NCBI RefSeq assembly: GCF_014207505.1 | Contig: NZ_JACHGL010000002.1 | Location: forward strand, 187,066 to 251,065 | Source of the DNA: Leuconostoc carnosum | Lineage (GTDB): Bacteria > Bacillota > Bacilli > Lactobacillales > Lactobacillaceae | Direction: 5' to 3' | DNA length: 64,000 bases | Shown: piece after piece, positions 7,408 to 14,857 of the stretch | How the letters are laid out: each line of letters begins with the position of its first letter | Position numbering within the stretch: position 1 is the first letter of the stretch | Made by a program: the position numbers and the translations under genes | The notes under the pieces: model-generated | Database searches by the model: none | What the model was told of the DNA's origin: nothing | The model's input: only the letters and a program-made list of their open reading frames with translations

Positions 7408-7480
7408 TTTTACCGAGATTAAGGCACTCTGATTGGTTGCTGGCATTTTGTCAGTGCTTTGAGAGAGCGGCTCGGCACCT
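7408..7480 (-). ncRNA. Structured leader RNA of pnuC, candidate riboswitch
   Basis: On the minus strand TGCCGAG pairs with CTCGGTA (one G-U), closing a compact domain that ends about 10 nt before the pnuC ATG. Inside are GCACT...AGTGC (5 bp), CTG...CAG and the string TGCCAGCAACC. Position, size and host group fit the pnuC-motif (NAD+-II) riboswitch, but I cannot confirm its consensus from memory. The GCAACC and GTGCnnnAAT strings also recall the core of SAM-I/SAM-IV RNAs. The ligand is unassigned. Confidence 0.45.
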
Positions 7481-7513
7481 TTCTTCTAGTTTTTAACCAC
7501 TAATGGGTTAATA

Positions 7514-8050
7514 TTAAATTAATTTACCGGTATACTTATTTGGCGTAATATCAAAAAAGTCATATTCAGCTAATGCTTTGGTGGAAGTTACATGCGCATC
7601 AGTACCAAATGAGAGCATGAGATTAATTGGATGTTGATCAATATTGCCAGCAAAGACTGATACTACAGGGGTATTTGAAGCAACTGAGTAACCTAATTCC
7701 ATGGCTGTCCCAGTGTCAGGATCTTCAGCTTCAAAAATTGCCACTGTTAAATCCGAATTATCAATTGCTTTAATATCTGCTTTATAAGTCATAGCCCCCC
7801 ATTCAAAATCAGGTTCACCATTCTCAGAACCTAACGCCACACCACCATATTGGTGTAATAGTGGTACATGGATATGGGCAATCGTTGGATTAGTACTTAA
7901 TTGGATGAATGCATCTTTCAATAAAGATTCTTGTTCGTCTGAAAACCAACCAGCAGCCAAATAGATATTTTTGGCACCAGGTAATTTCTGGCTATTATCC
8001 ACGTTGCGATTAATTTCTTCTAGTTCTTGAATGAGTTTTACTTCGTTCAT
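7514..8050 (-). CDS. ntd: Nucleoside 2-deoxyribosyltransferase
   Basis: Enzyme of 178 residues that exchanges bases between deoxyribonucleosides, serving nucleoside salvage in lactic acid bacteria. It has the family start IYLAAGWFSDEQ (about residues 29-40), the active-site block TGTAMELGYS with the catalytic Glu, and the PINLMLSFG segment near the C-terminus. It carries about 25 extra N-terminal residues before the domain. SD GGAGC precedes the ATG. It lies upstream of pnuC on the same strand with a 114-nt gap that holds the pnuC leader. It is distinct from the smaller, diverged homologue at 1455. Confidence 0.93.
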   Translation of the reverse strand: MNEVKLIQELEEINRNVDNSQKLPGAKNIYLAAGWFSDEQESLLKDAFIQLSTNPTIAHIHVPLLHQYGGVALGSENGEPDFEWGAMTYKADIKAIDNSDLTVAIFEAEDPDTGTAMELGYSVASNTPVVSVFAGNIDQHPINLMLSFGTDAHVTSTKALAEYDFFDITPNKYTGKLI

Positions 8051-8272
8051 AATTTTGCTCCTTAATTTATGTCTATAATAACTTTACAACAGATTGTTTT
8101 TAATATGTTGTAATTTTAATACAAAGACAATTTTTGTCTAGTAGTAGTTCATCTGATAGTCAGTTTGAAAAAGAGATGGTAAAGTTTGTTGCAGAGATAG
8201 CAGTGGGGAACAAGTTATTTTCTAATAAATGGGCAATATGTGTTAAAATTAAGCTATTGTAAAAAATAAGTT

Positions 8273-8320
8273 AGGAGAACCGTACGTGCGAGTTTAAACA
8301 CTAACACGTACCTTAATCAT
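8273..8320 (+). promoter_or_regulatory. Shine-Dalgarno separated from the dedA start by a hairpin
   Basis: AGGAGA at 8273-8278 is 42 nt from the ATG. Between them GTACGTG (8282-8288) and CACGTAC (8305-8311) form a perfect 7-bp stem. With the hairpin folded, the effective SD-to-ATG distance is about 12 nt. A tiny frame GTG CGA GTT TAA inside the stem is an alternative reading (leader peptide). Confidence 0.5.
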
Positions 8321-8998
8321 ATGTTTTTAATTGACTTCATTCTTCATATTGATGCCCATATTGCGACACTAGTATCTCAGTTCGGACCATGGACATATCT
8401 CATTTTGTTTTTAATCATCTTCATTGAAACAGGTATTGTCATTATGCCATTCTTGCCAGGAGATTCATTGTTGTTTGCAGCTGGGGCTGTGGCAGCAACT
8501 CCTGCGGGTATCCATGCTGGACTAAATCATTGGGTATTTATGTTACTTTTTTTCTTTGCCGCGACCATTGGTGATTCACTTAATTTTTGGATAGGGCGCA
8601 CTGGTGGCTATAAGTTAGTACGACATCCATTAGTTGGTCGATTTATTAAGGAAGAACATATTCGTGAAGCAGAAGGCTTTTTTGAAAAGCGAGGGGCGTT
8701 AGCTATCATCATTGGTCGTTACATGCCAATTGTTAGAACATTTGTGCCTTTTGTTGCGGGAATTAGTCAGTTTTCGTACGGTCATTTCTTGCGAAACAAT
8801 ATTATTGCTGCTTTTTCATGGAGTTTGATAGCAACTGGCGCCGGTTATTTATTTGGTAATATTCCTTTTGTTAAAGCTCATTTTTCAATTATCATACTAG
8901 GCATTGCGTTGGTGACATTGATGCCAACCTTTATTGGTATTTTCCGTTCAGTGATAGTCAATCGACGTGCTAAAAAAATAACTCAGAATATAAAGTAA
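8321..8998 (+). CDS. DedA family membrane protein
   Basis: A 225-residue DedA/SNARE-associated membrane protein. Motifs include FIETGIVIMPFLPGDSLLF, the GDSLNFWIGR segment, the F(F)EKRGALAIIIGRYMPIVRTFVPFVAG block and a C-terminal basic tail. DedA proteins are implicated in lipid carrier (undecaprenyl phosphate) and phospholipid flipping; the exact substrate here is unknown. The stop codon overlaps the terminator hairpin at 8997-9021. The start lacks a nearby SD and may rely on the upstream hairpin. Confidence 0.92.
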   Translation: MFLIDFILHIDAHIATLVSQFGPWTYLILFLIIFIETGIVIMPFLPGDSLLFAAGAVAATPAGIHAGLNHWVFMLLFFFAATIGDSLNFWIGRTGGYKLVRHPLVGRFIKEEHIREAEGFFEKRGALAIIIGRYMPIVRTFVPFVAGISQFSYGHFLRNNIIAAFSWSLIATGAGYLFGNIPFVKAHFSIIILGIALVTLMPTFIGIFRSVIVNRRAKKITQNIK

Positions 8999-9021
8999 AG
9001 CTGCCTTCAGGCAGCTTTTTT
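8997..9021 (+). terminator. Intrinsic terminator of dedA, overlapping its stop codon
   Basis: AAAGCTGCC (8997-9005), TTCA loop, GGCAGCTTT (9010-9018) and T-run to 9021. The -10 box of the next gene starts 3 nt later. Confidence 0.9.
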
Positions 9022-9023
9022 AG

Positions 9024-9035
9024 TATAATAGAATT
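9024..9035 (+). promoter_or_regulatory. -10 box of a leaderless transcript (gene at 9036)
   Basis: TATAAT at 9024-9029, then AGAATT, then the ATG at 9036. No Shine-Dalgarno can fit. Any -35 would lie inside the dedA terminator hairpin. Confidence 0.65.
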
Positions 9036-9587
9036 ATGAATAATTTAATTATATTACAACAGTTAACGGAAATAACAACAGAAGAAATTGCACAAGCACT
9101 GGATGCTGAGGTATCGTTGGTAAAATCTTGGCAAAATGAAGAGGCGATGCCAACAATTGCTGAATTTGAAGCCCTAAGTGGTATCTTTTCAAGCCAATTG
9201 GATGCTAAAGGCATTGAAGCGCAAACTGCAAACCATCCAATACATATTCGTTTATCAATGGATTACCTGATGAATTTAGGCCTGACAGTTTCTGATTGGA
9301 TTTCATTAAAGTGGGCTTCCGAGGGTGAATGGCAAGGCGACAAATTAGCTGTGGGCTTTTTTGACCAAGGAAAGCTCACACGTGTAGCAGAATCGAGTGA
9401 CGAATTTGTTGCAGCTTTTGCAGGGTACTTAATTTTGCAAACTGAGGGTGAATTTGAGCCATACATTGATGAATACGATGACGATAAAGTATATGATTGG
9501 CGTTTATTGCGTATGAGTGAGAATACTTATCGAGATGTCACCCGAGAATTTATCGCCACAGACTTACCGGAGATTAGTTATGAGTGA
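9036..9587 (+). CDS. Hypothetical protein with N-terminal HTH-like segment
   Basis: A 183-residue acidic protein that I do not recognise. Residues about 8-50 (TEEIAQALDAEVSLVKSW, then PTIAEFEALSGIF) look like an XRE-type helix-turn-helix; the remaining 130 residues match no family I know and end in an acidic, tyrosine-rich tail (EYDDDKVYDW). It overlaps the next gene, nadV, by 8 nt, so the two are translationally coupled. Together with the HTH-like protein after nadV it may regulate NAD salvage, but this is only context. Its mRNA is probably leaderless. Confidence 0.7.
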   Translation: MNNLIILQQLTEITTEEIAQALDAEVSLVKSWQNEEAMPTIAEFEALSGIFSSQLDAKGIEAQTANHPIHIRLSMDYLMNLGLTVSDWISLKWASEGEWQGDKLAVGFFDQGKLTRVAESSDEFVAAFAGYLILQTEGEFEPYIDEYDDDKVYDWRLLRMSENTYRDVTREFIATDLPEISYE

Positions 9588-10962
9588 AAATATTATTTTA
9601 GCAACTGATGCCTATAAGTTAACCCATCATTTGCAATATCCTACTAATTTAACGAAACTATATTCATATGGTGAAGCTCGCGTTGGCGGGAAGTTTGACA
9701 CGGTAAGTTGGTTTGGCTTATCAATGATTTTACACGATTATTTTCATGAGCCAATAACAGATACGATGATTGATGAGGCACAAAAGGTCGCTCACATGAC
9801 TTTTGGCACTTCAGCCTATTTTAATCGTTCAGTCTGGGAAAAGGTACGCGATCTGGGCTATTTTCCAGTGAAAATAAAAGCACTGCCAGAGGGATTAGAA
9901 GTACCGACTGGTAATGCTTTATTTACTATTGAATCAACTGCTGATTGGTTTGCTACCAGTTTAAATGCTTTAGAAGTGGTTTTAATGCACGTCTGGTATC
10001 CGACAACTATTGCGACAAATTCGCTTAACATTAAAAAAAGGTTAAAACCATTGCTTGAAAAATCTGGGACCGTCGCTAATTTGTTTCTGGCAGTTAATGA
10101 TTTTGGTTTACGTGGTGCAACGTCGCTTGAATCAGGTAAACGAGGTGGCGCAGCACATTTATTACACTTTCAAGGATCGGATAACATGGCTGCTTCACAA
10201 TATTTTGAATCAGTTTATGGTGTTGCGGGTCGTGCGTTATCGGTGTGGGCAACAGAACATTCAGTTGCGACAGCTTACGGATCAGGGCAAGGCGAGTTCG
10301 ATTATGTGAATGCACAACTTGATCGTACCCCAGATGACGCTGTGCTTTCAATTGTGATTGATTCTTATGATGCGTTACAGTTTATAACTACTGTTATTGG
10401 ATCACCAGAGATCAAAGCACGTATTATGCAGCGTGAAGGACGTATTGTTTTGAGACCTGATTCTGGTGATCCCAAAACAATTGATTTACAGGTTTTGGAT
10501 GCATTAGCGACTATTTTTGGTACAACCGTTAATCATAAGGGCTATCGTGTCCTTGATTATAATGTTGGTATTATTCAGGGTGATGGTATGAAGGCGGATA
10601 CGATTGTCAGTTTGTATGAAGCCTTGATTGCAGCTGGTTGGTCTGCTGACAATCTGGTCGTTGGCTCTGGTGGCGGTCTGCTACAAGAAGGATTTACACG
10701 TGACACTGAGCGTTTTGCTATTAAAGCTGCATATGCTGAAAATTCAGCTGGTGAGAGAATCAATATTCAAAAAAACCCAAAAACGGATGTTAGTAAAGCA
10801 TCAAAAGCTGGCTTATTGAAAGTTATCATGCGACAGGGTCAGATGGTGACGGTATCGCAAAAAGATAGTGGCGATGACTTATTGCAAACAGTTTATGACA
10901 ATGGTGTTTTTTCACCAGTTGATGGTTCAGTAATTGTTCAACGCGCAGCCAATGAAGGGTAA
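9580..10962 (+). CDS. nadV: Nicotinamide phosphoribosyltransferase (NadV/NAMPT family)
   Basis: A 460-residue NAMPT-type enzyme that makes NMN from nicotinamide and PRPP. It opens with IILATDAYKLTHHLQYP, matching the family's DSYK-TH-QYP signature, and carries FGLRGATSLE, AAHLLHFQGSDN, the LRPDSGDP motif and NLVVGSGGGLLQ. Length is close to the usual 450-490. I chose the ATG at 9580, which overlaps the upstream gene, over an in-frame ATG at 9517. pnuC about 2 kb away and a small HTH-like gene directly behind suggest a local NAD-salvage group. Confidence 0.92.
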   Translation: MSENIILATDAYKLTHHLQYPTNLTKLYSYGEARVGGKFDTVSWFGLSMILHDYFHEPITDTMIDEAQKVAHMTFGTSAYFNRSVWEKVRDLGYFPVKIKALPEGLEVPTGNALFTIESTADWFATSLNALEVVLMHVWYPTTIATNSLNIKKRLKPLLEKSGTVANLFLAVNDFGLRGATSLESGKRGGAAHLLHFQGSDNMAASQYFESVYGVAGRALSVWATEHSVATAYGSGQGEFDYVNAQLDRTPDDAVLSIVIDSYDALQFITTVIGSPEIKARIMQREGRIVLRPDSGDPKTIDLQVLDALATIFGTTVNHKGYRVLDYNVGIIQGDGMKADTIVSLYEALIAAGWSADNLVVGSGGGLLQEGFTRDTERFAIKAAYAENSAGERINIQKNPKTDVSKASKAGLLKVIMRQGQMVTVSQKDSGDDLLQTVYDNGVFSPVDGSVIVQRAANEG

Positions 10963-11300
10963 TGATGAATTATAATTTTAAAAAAACAACGGATGTAACC
11001 TCGGAAGTTAAAGTAGAACATTTGGACATTAAAGCTGCTGCGCAGGCTTATCGTGAACTTGAAGTTCGGGATAAGCAACCTGTCAGTGAAGAAGACACGA
11101 CACTTGTCGGACATGGTGTTCAGGCATTAGGCACTGAGTCGGCGATTGGCAAGGACGAGCGTAAAGCACAAATGCAAGTATTGTTCAACCAAGGGATGAC
11201 TAGCTATATTGATTTAGCGTTTGAACTGAACTTAGCAGAGTCCACCATTCGACAATATGGAAAGGAACTAGGACTCACATTTATCGATACATTATATTAA
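10962..11300 (+). CDS. Small protein with C-terminal HTH-like segment
   Basis: A protein of 111-112 residues, not recognised. Residues about 75-112 (NQGMTSYIDLAFELNLAEST, then IRQYGKELGL) resemble a helix-turn-helix of the kind found in replication or regulatory proteins; the N-terminal half is charged and low in hydrophobics. The first ATG overlaps the nadV stop (TAATG); the second ATG at 10965 is better spaced from the GAAGGG at 10953 and may be used instead. It is co-transcribed with nadV. Confidence 0.65.
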   Translation: MMNYNFKKTTDVTSEVKVEHLDIKAAAQAYRELEVRDKQPVSEEDTTLVGHGVQALGTESAIGKDERKAQMQVLFNQGMTSYIDLAFELNLAESTIRQYGKELGLTFIDTLY

Positions 11301-11309
11301 ATGAAAAAT

Positions 11310-11338
11310 TTGACATTATTTCGTCAGTAAGTTATGAT
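11310..11338 (+). promoter_or_regulatory. Promoter of the lysA-dap operon
   Basis: Consensus TTGACA (11310-11315), 17-nt spacer, TATGAT (11333-11338), immediately ahead of the lysine riboswitch. Confidence 0.85.
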
Positions 11339-11361
11339 AATTAAAATAAGAAATTAAGATT

Positions 11362-11537
11362 TACATAGAGGTTGCAATTGACATAAGTACCAAGACCAAG
11401 CTGTTGTAGCAGTGATGCGGTGTTGTGAAAGGGGATATTGCCGAAATAGTTTATCACTACCAAGATAGATTATTGGGACAATAGTTAATAACTGTTGGAC
11501 TGTCGTTAGAGATAACGGTGAGCTATGGCAACTGTCA
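11362..11537 (+). ncRNA. Lysine riboswitch (L-box)
   Basis: The conserved L-box strings occur in order: TAGAGGTTGCA, ACATAAGTA, GTGAAAGGGGA with GCCGAAAT, and the long 3' block GGACTGTCGTTAGAGATAAC with GGTGAGCT and ACTGTC. A terminator follows at 11551-11594, so high lysine should stop transcription of lysA-dapHLAB. Confidence 0.93.
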
Positions 11538-11550
11538 AAAATGCTAACAC

Positions 11551-11594
11551 AAAAGCCTTTTGTCCGTGACCGTGGTCTCGAACGAGGGCTTTTT
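11551..11594 (+). terminator. Lysine-riboswitch terminator
   Basis: AAAAGCCTTT pairs with GAGGGCTTTT (with G-U pairs) and ends in a T-run, 20 nt before lysA. It is the expression platform of the L-box. Confidence 0.85.
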
Positions 11595-11614
11595 ATGTGG
11601 ATTTGGAGAACAAA

Positions 11615-12916
11615 ATGACAAATTATTTAACTAATGAATTAGAACATTTAACAATTGACGGTGCCGATGCCGTTTCATTAGCAGAAACTTATGGCACACC
11701 GCTTTATGTGTATGATGTATCTAAAATTCGGCAAACAATGCGTGCTTTTAAAACGCTATTTGAAAAAGAAAACGTGCCTTACGTGGTGAGCTACGCTTCT
11801 AAAGCGTTTGCGACTAAGGCAATTTATCAAGTCGCTCAGCAAGAAGGGATACATGCAGATATTGTTTCTGGTGGTGAATTAGTTACAGCAATTAAAGCAG
11901 GATTTGATACCAAGCATCTTAGTTTCAACGGGAATAACAAAAGTTTTGATGAGCTGACGCTAGCAGTAGAAAAAGGTGTTGGGACGATTATTATTGACAA
12001 CTTTCTGGAGTTAAAATTATTATCAACAATTGCACAGGAACATCAAATAAAGCAAGATATTTTGTTGCGCATTTCACCTGGTATTTCAGCGCATACACAT
12101 GAATTTATTAGTACTGGACAACAAGATTCGAAATTCGGATTTGACTTACTTACGGGTCAGGCCAAAGAAGCTTTCCAAATAGCCAAAAATGACGATAATT
12201 TGAATTTGCGTGGATTACATGCGCATATTGGGTCACAAATTTTTGATGTGACTGGCTTTGAAAAGAATGCAGCTTTGCTTGCTGATACAGCGCAAAGTTG
12301 GGGATGGCAGCCCGCCGTTATTAATGTTGGGGGCGGATTTGGTATTCGATATACGGCCGATGACAAGCCGTTACCAGAAAGTGAATATGTTGCGGCTATT
12401 ATACGCACACTTAAAGGCAAAGCAGCTTCATATGACTGGAAAATGCCTGAAATATGGATTGAACCAGGTCGTTCAATCGTTGGTCCAGCTGGACAGACGC
12501 TTTACACCATCGGTTCACGTAAGGATATTCCTGATATTCGTCACTATTTAGCTGTTGATGGCGGTATGGGAGATAATATCCGACCGGCATTATATCAAGC
12601 ACAATATGAAGCGGTATTAGCTAACCAGCCTAATGCACAAACTAAAGAAGTTGTTCGTGTTGCAGGTAAATATTGTGAATCAGGAGATGTTTTGGTGTGG
12701 CAACAAGCCTTACCAGAAACACAGCCAGGAGATATATTATCAGTATTGGCTACAGGTGCTTATGGCTATGCTATGGCATCCAATTATAATCGTAACCCAC
12801 GTCCTGCTGTTGTATTCGTAGAAAATGGCAAACATCAATTGGTTGTTGCCCGTGAGACTTATGAACATATTATGTCGCTGGACAAAGATTATACATTACA
12901 AAGTTCAACAAAATAG
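11615..12916 (+). CDS. lysA: Diaminopimelate decarboxylase
   Basis: PLP enzyme of 433 residues that converts meso-diaminopimelate to lysine, the last step of the pathway. Seen are the PLP-lysine region VSYASKAFAT, HIGSQIF, the phosphate-binding GGGFGIRY, EPGRSIV and the C-terminal CESGDVL with the catalytic Cys of the family. The ATG at 11615 has GGAGA 6 nt upstream and is preferred over an ATG at 11597. It is the first gene of a five-gene operon behind the L-box, an order that places the last enzyme first. Confidence 0.95.
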   Translation: MTNYLTNELEHLTIDGADAVSLAETYGTPLYVYDVSKIRQTMRAFKTLFEKENVPYVVSYASKAFATKAIYQVAQQEGIHADIVSGGELVTAIKAGFDTKHLSFNGNNKSFDELTLAVEKGVGTIIIDNFLELKLLSTIAQEHQIKQDILLRISPGISAHTHEFISTGQQDSKFGFDLLTGQAKEAFQIAKNDDNLNLRGLHAHIGSQIFDVTGFEKNAALLADTAQSWGWQPAVINVGGGFGIRYTADDKPLPESEYVAAIIRTLKGKAASYDWKMPEIWIEPGRSIVGPAGQTLYTIGSRKDIPDIRHYLAVDGGMGDNIRPALYQAQYEAVLANQPNAQTKEVVRVAGKYCESGDVLVWQQALPETQPGDILSVLATGAYGYAMASNYNRNPRPAVVFVENGKHQLVVARETYEHIMSLDKDYTLQSSTK

Positions 12917-12989
12917 TAATGCGCTCTGTTTATTTTAGCTGTTACAGTTGAAGTAGACATCATTAAATGACAAAGAGGAATTGAAGAAG

Positions 12990-13697
12990 ATGACAGAAGT
13001 ACAAAATGATGCACAACGCTTGATTGATTTCATTGCCAATGCTAAAAAGATAACTATTGTAAAAGTGACTTATAAAGGCGTATTGAGTGGTGAAGTACCA
13101 GCCAGTGTTCAGCAATTCGGTGGTGTTGCTTTTGGTCAGTTAATTGGTGATTGGTCTGATATTCAACCATTGATTGCGAATTTACCTGCAGAAAATGTTT
13201 TTATTGAAAATGATGCACGCAACTCAGCTGTACCATTATTAGACAAAAAAGCGGTTAATGCACGTATTGAACCAGGTGCAATTATTCGAGAACAAGTTGA
13301 AATTGGTGACAATGCTGTTATCATGCTAGGAGCTGTGATTAATATTGGTGCTGAAATTGGGGCTGGTACGATGATCGATATGGGTGCTATTTTAGGTGGC
13401 CGTGCGATTGTTGGTGAAAATTCACATATTGGCGCAGGCGCAGTTTTGGCTGGTGTGATTGAACCAGCTTCTGCACAGCCTGTTCGGATTGGAAATAACG
13501 TATTAGTTGGTGCTAATGCCGTTGTCATTGAAGGTGTTCAAGTGGGTGATGGCGCAGTTGTTGCGGCAGGTGCTATTGTCACGAAGGATGTCCCAGCCAA
13601 TACAGTAGTAGCTGGTGTACCTGCCAAAGTCATTAAGTCAATTGATTCGCAAACACAACAAAAGACAGCTTTAATTGATGCCTTAAGGGGACTTTGA
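12990..13697 (+). CDS. dapH: 2,3,4,5-tetrahydropyridine-2,6-dicarboxylate N-acetyltransferase
   Basis: A 235-residue left-handed beta-helix acetyltransferase of the acetylase branch of lysine synthesis. A short alpha/beta N-terminal domain (residues 1-90) is followed by many hexapeptide repeats ([20 protein letters not shown] and on), ending in [14 protein letters not shown]. The ATG at 12990 follows GAGGA; a TTG 9 nt earlier is possible. The last base of its TGA is the first base of the next gene's ATG. Confidence 0.95.
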   Translation: MTEVQNDAQRLIDFIANAKKITIVKVTYKGVLSGEVPASVQQFGGVAFGQLIGDWSDIQPLIANLPAENVFIENDARNSAVPLLDKKAVNARIEPGAIIREQVEIGDNAVIMLGAVINIGAEIGAGTMIDMGAILGGRAIVGENSHIGAGAVLAGVIEPASAQPVRIGNNVLVGANAVVIEGVQVGDGAVVAAGAIVTKDVPANTVVAGVPAKVIKSIDSQTQQKTALIDALRGL

Positions 13698-14857
13698 TGA
13701 GTGAAATTACTGGTGAAGTATTGCAACAATATCGACGTGATTTACACCGTATACCTGAATTAGCACTTGAAGAGTATGAGACACATGATTATTTGTTAAA
13801 TAAAGTTAAAGGTTGGCAAAACGATACGATGACGATTCGTACAGTAGATGCTTTGCCAACAGCAATTTTAATTCGCTTTGAAGGTAAAGATCCGCAAAGA
13901 ACATTAGGTTACCGCGCTGATATTGATGCTTTGCCAGTTGAAGAAAAAACTAATTTACCTTTTGCTTCTCAGCATGCTGGACGTATGCACGCTTGTGGTC
14001 ACGACGTACATATGACGCTTGCGTTAGCAATGGTACAGTACTTTAGCCAACATCAGCCAAAAGATAATTTGATTATCTTTTTTCAACCAGCAGAAGAAGC
14101 TAAAAGTGGTGGTAAAGTCGCTTATGATTTAGGCTTGTTTGAAAATGAGTGGCGACCAGATGAATTTTATGGTATTCATGACCAGCCTGCTTTACCAGCT
14201 GGGATGTTAAGTACGTTAGCAGGGACGCTTTTCGCTGGCACAGCAGAATTGACAGTTGATGTTCATGGCGTCGGTGGACATGCTGCTTATCCACACTTAC
14301 TTAAAGATCCTATTGTCATTGCTTCGGAACTAATTGTGCAATTACAAACAGTTGTCTCTCGCTCAGTTAACCCAATTAAGGGTGGTGTTGTTAGTGTTGG
14401 TAAAATCCGTGGTGGTTTTACTAACAATGTTATTCCTGACGATGTTCATTTTGAAGGGACTGTTCGTAGTATGACAAAATCAGGATTAGATGTCATGATG
14501 ACACGCATTCGGCAAATTGCTGCTGGTGTTGCGTTAGCTAATGACGTTGTAATTGATGTATCACTAGAGAGTGGTAGCTATTTGCCAGTTGAAAATAATA
14601 TTAAGTTAGCTAATAATTTGATTGATTTTATGACAACTCGTGATGATATCGCTTTTGAACTGGCAGAACCTGCGATGACGGGTGAAGATTTTGGTTATTT
14701 ACTTCAACAAATTCCGGGTGTTATGCTTTGGCTTGGTGTCAATGATGTGACACATTCATTGCATAGTCCACAACTCAACATTGATGAAAGTGCCTTGTTA
14801 CCTGGATTTACAGCTTTAAAAGACTTTATAGAATGGCGGATGAATCAAAATGTATAA
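13697..14857 (+). CDS. dapL: N-acetyldiaminopimelate deacetylase
   Basis: M20-family metallopeptidase fold, 386 residues. It shows the metal-binding ACGHDVHM (about residues 95-102), the general-base pair FFQPAEEA and the dimerisation-domain strand TAELTVDVHGVGGHAAYPHL. It removes acetate from N-acetyl-LL-diaminopimelate. The assignment to deacetylase rather than a general amidohydrolase rests on its place between dapH and dapA. It overlaps both neighbours by 1 and 8 nt. The aminotransferase that acts before it is not in this window. Confidence 0.9.
   Translation: MSEITGEVLQQYRRDLHRIPELALEEYETHDYLLNKVKGWQNDTMTIRTVDALPTAILIRFEGKDPQRTLGYRADIDALPVEEKTNLPFASQHAGRMHACGHDVHMTLALAMVQYFSQHQPKDNLIIFFQPAEEAKSGGKVAYDLGLFENEWRPDEFYGIHDQPALPAGMLSTLAGTLFAGTAELTVDVHGVGGHAAYPHLLKDPIVIASELIVQLQTVVSRSVNPIKGGVVSVGKIRGGFTNNVIPDDVHFEGTVRSMTKSGLDVMMTRIRQIAAGVALANDVVIDVSLESGSYLPVENNIKLANNLIDFMTTRDDIAFELAEPAMTGEDFGYLLQQIPGVMLWLGVNDVTHSLHSPQLNIDESALLPGFTALKDFIEWRMNQNV

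Noticed and set aside
7408-7480. TPP or FMN riboswitch before pnuC
   Set aside because: Neither the CTGAGA/ACCTGATC strings of the THI element nor the FMN element's AGGGTGA-type strings are present, so PnuT or PnuX is not supported.
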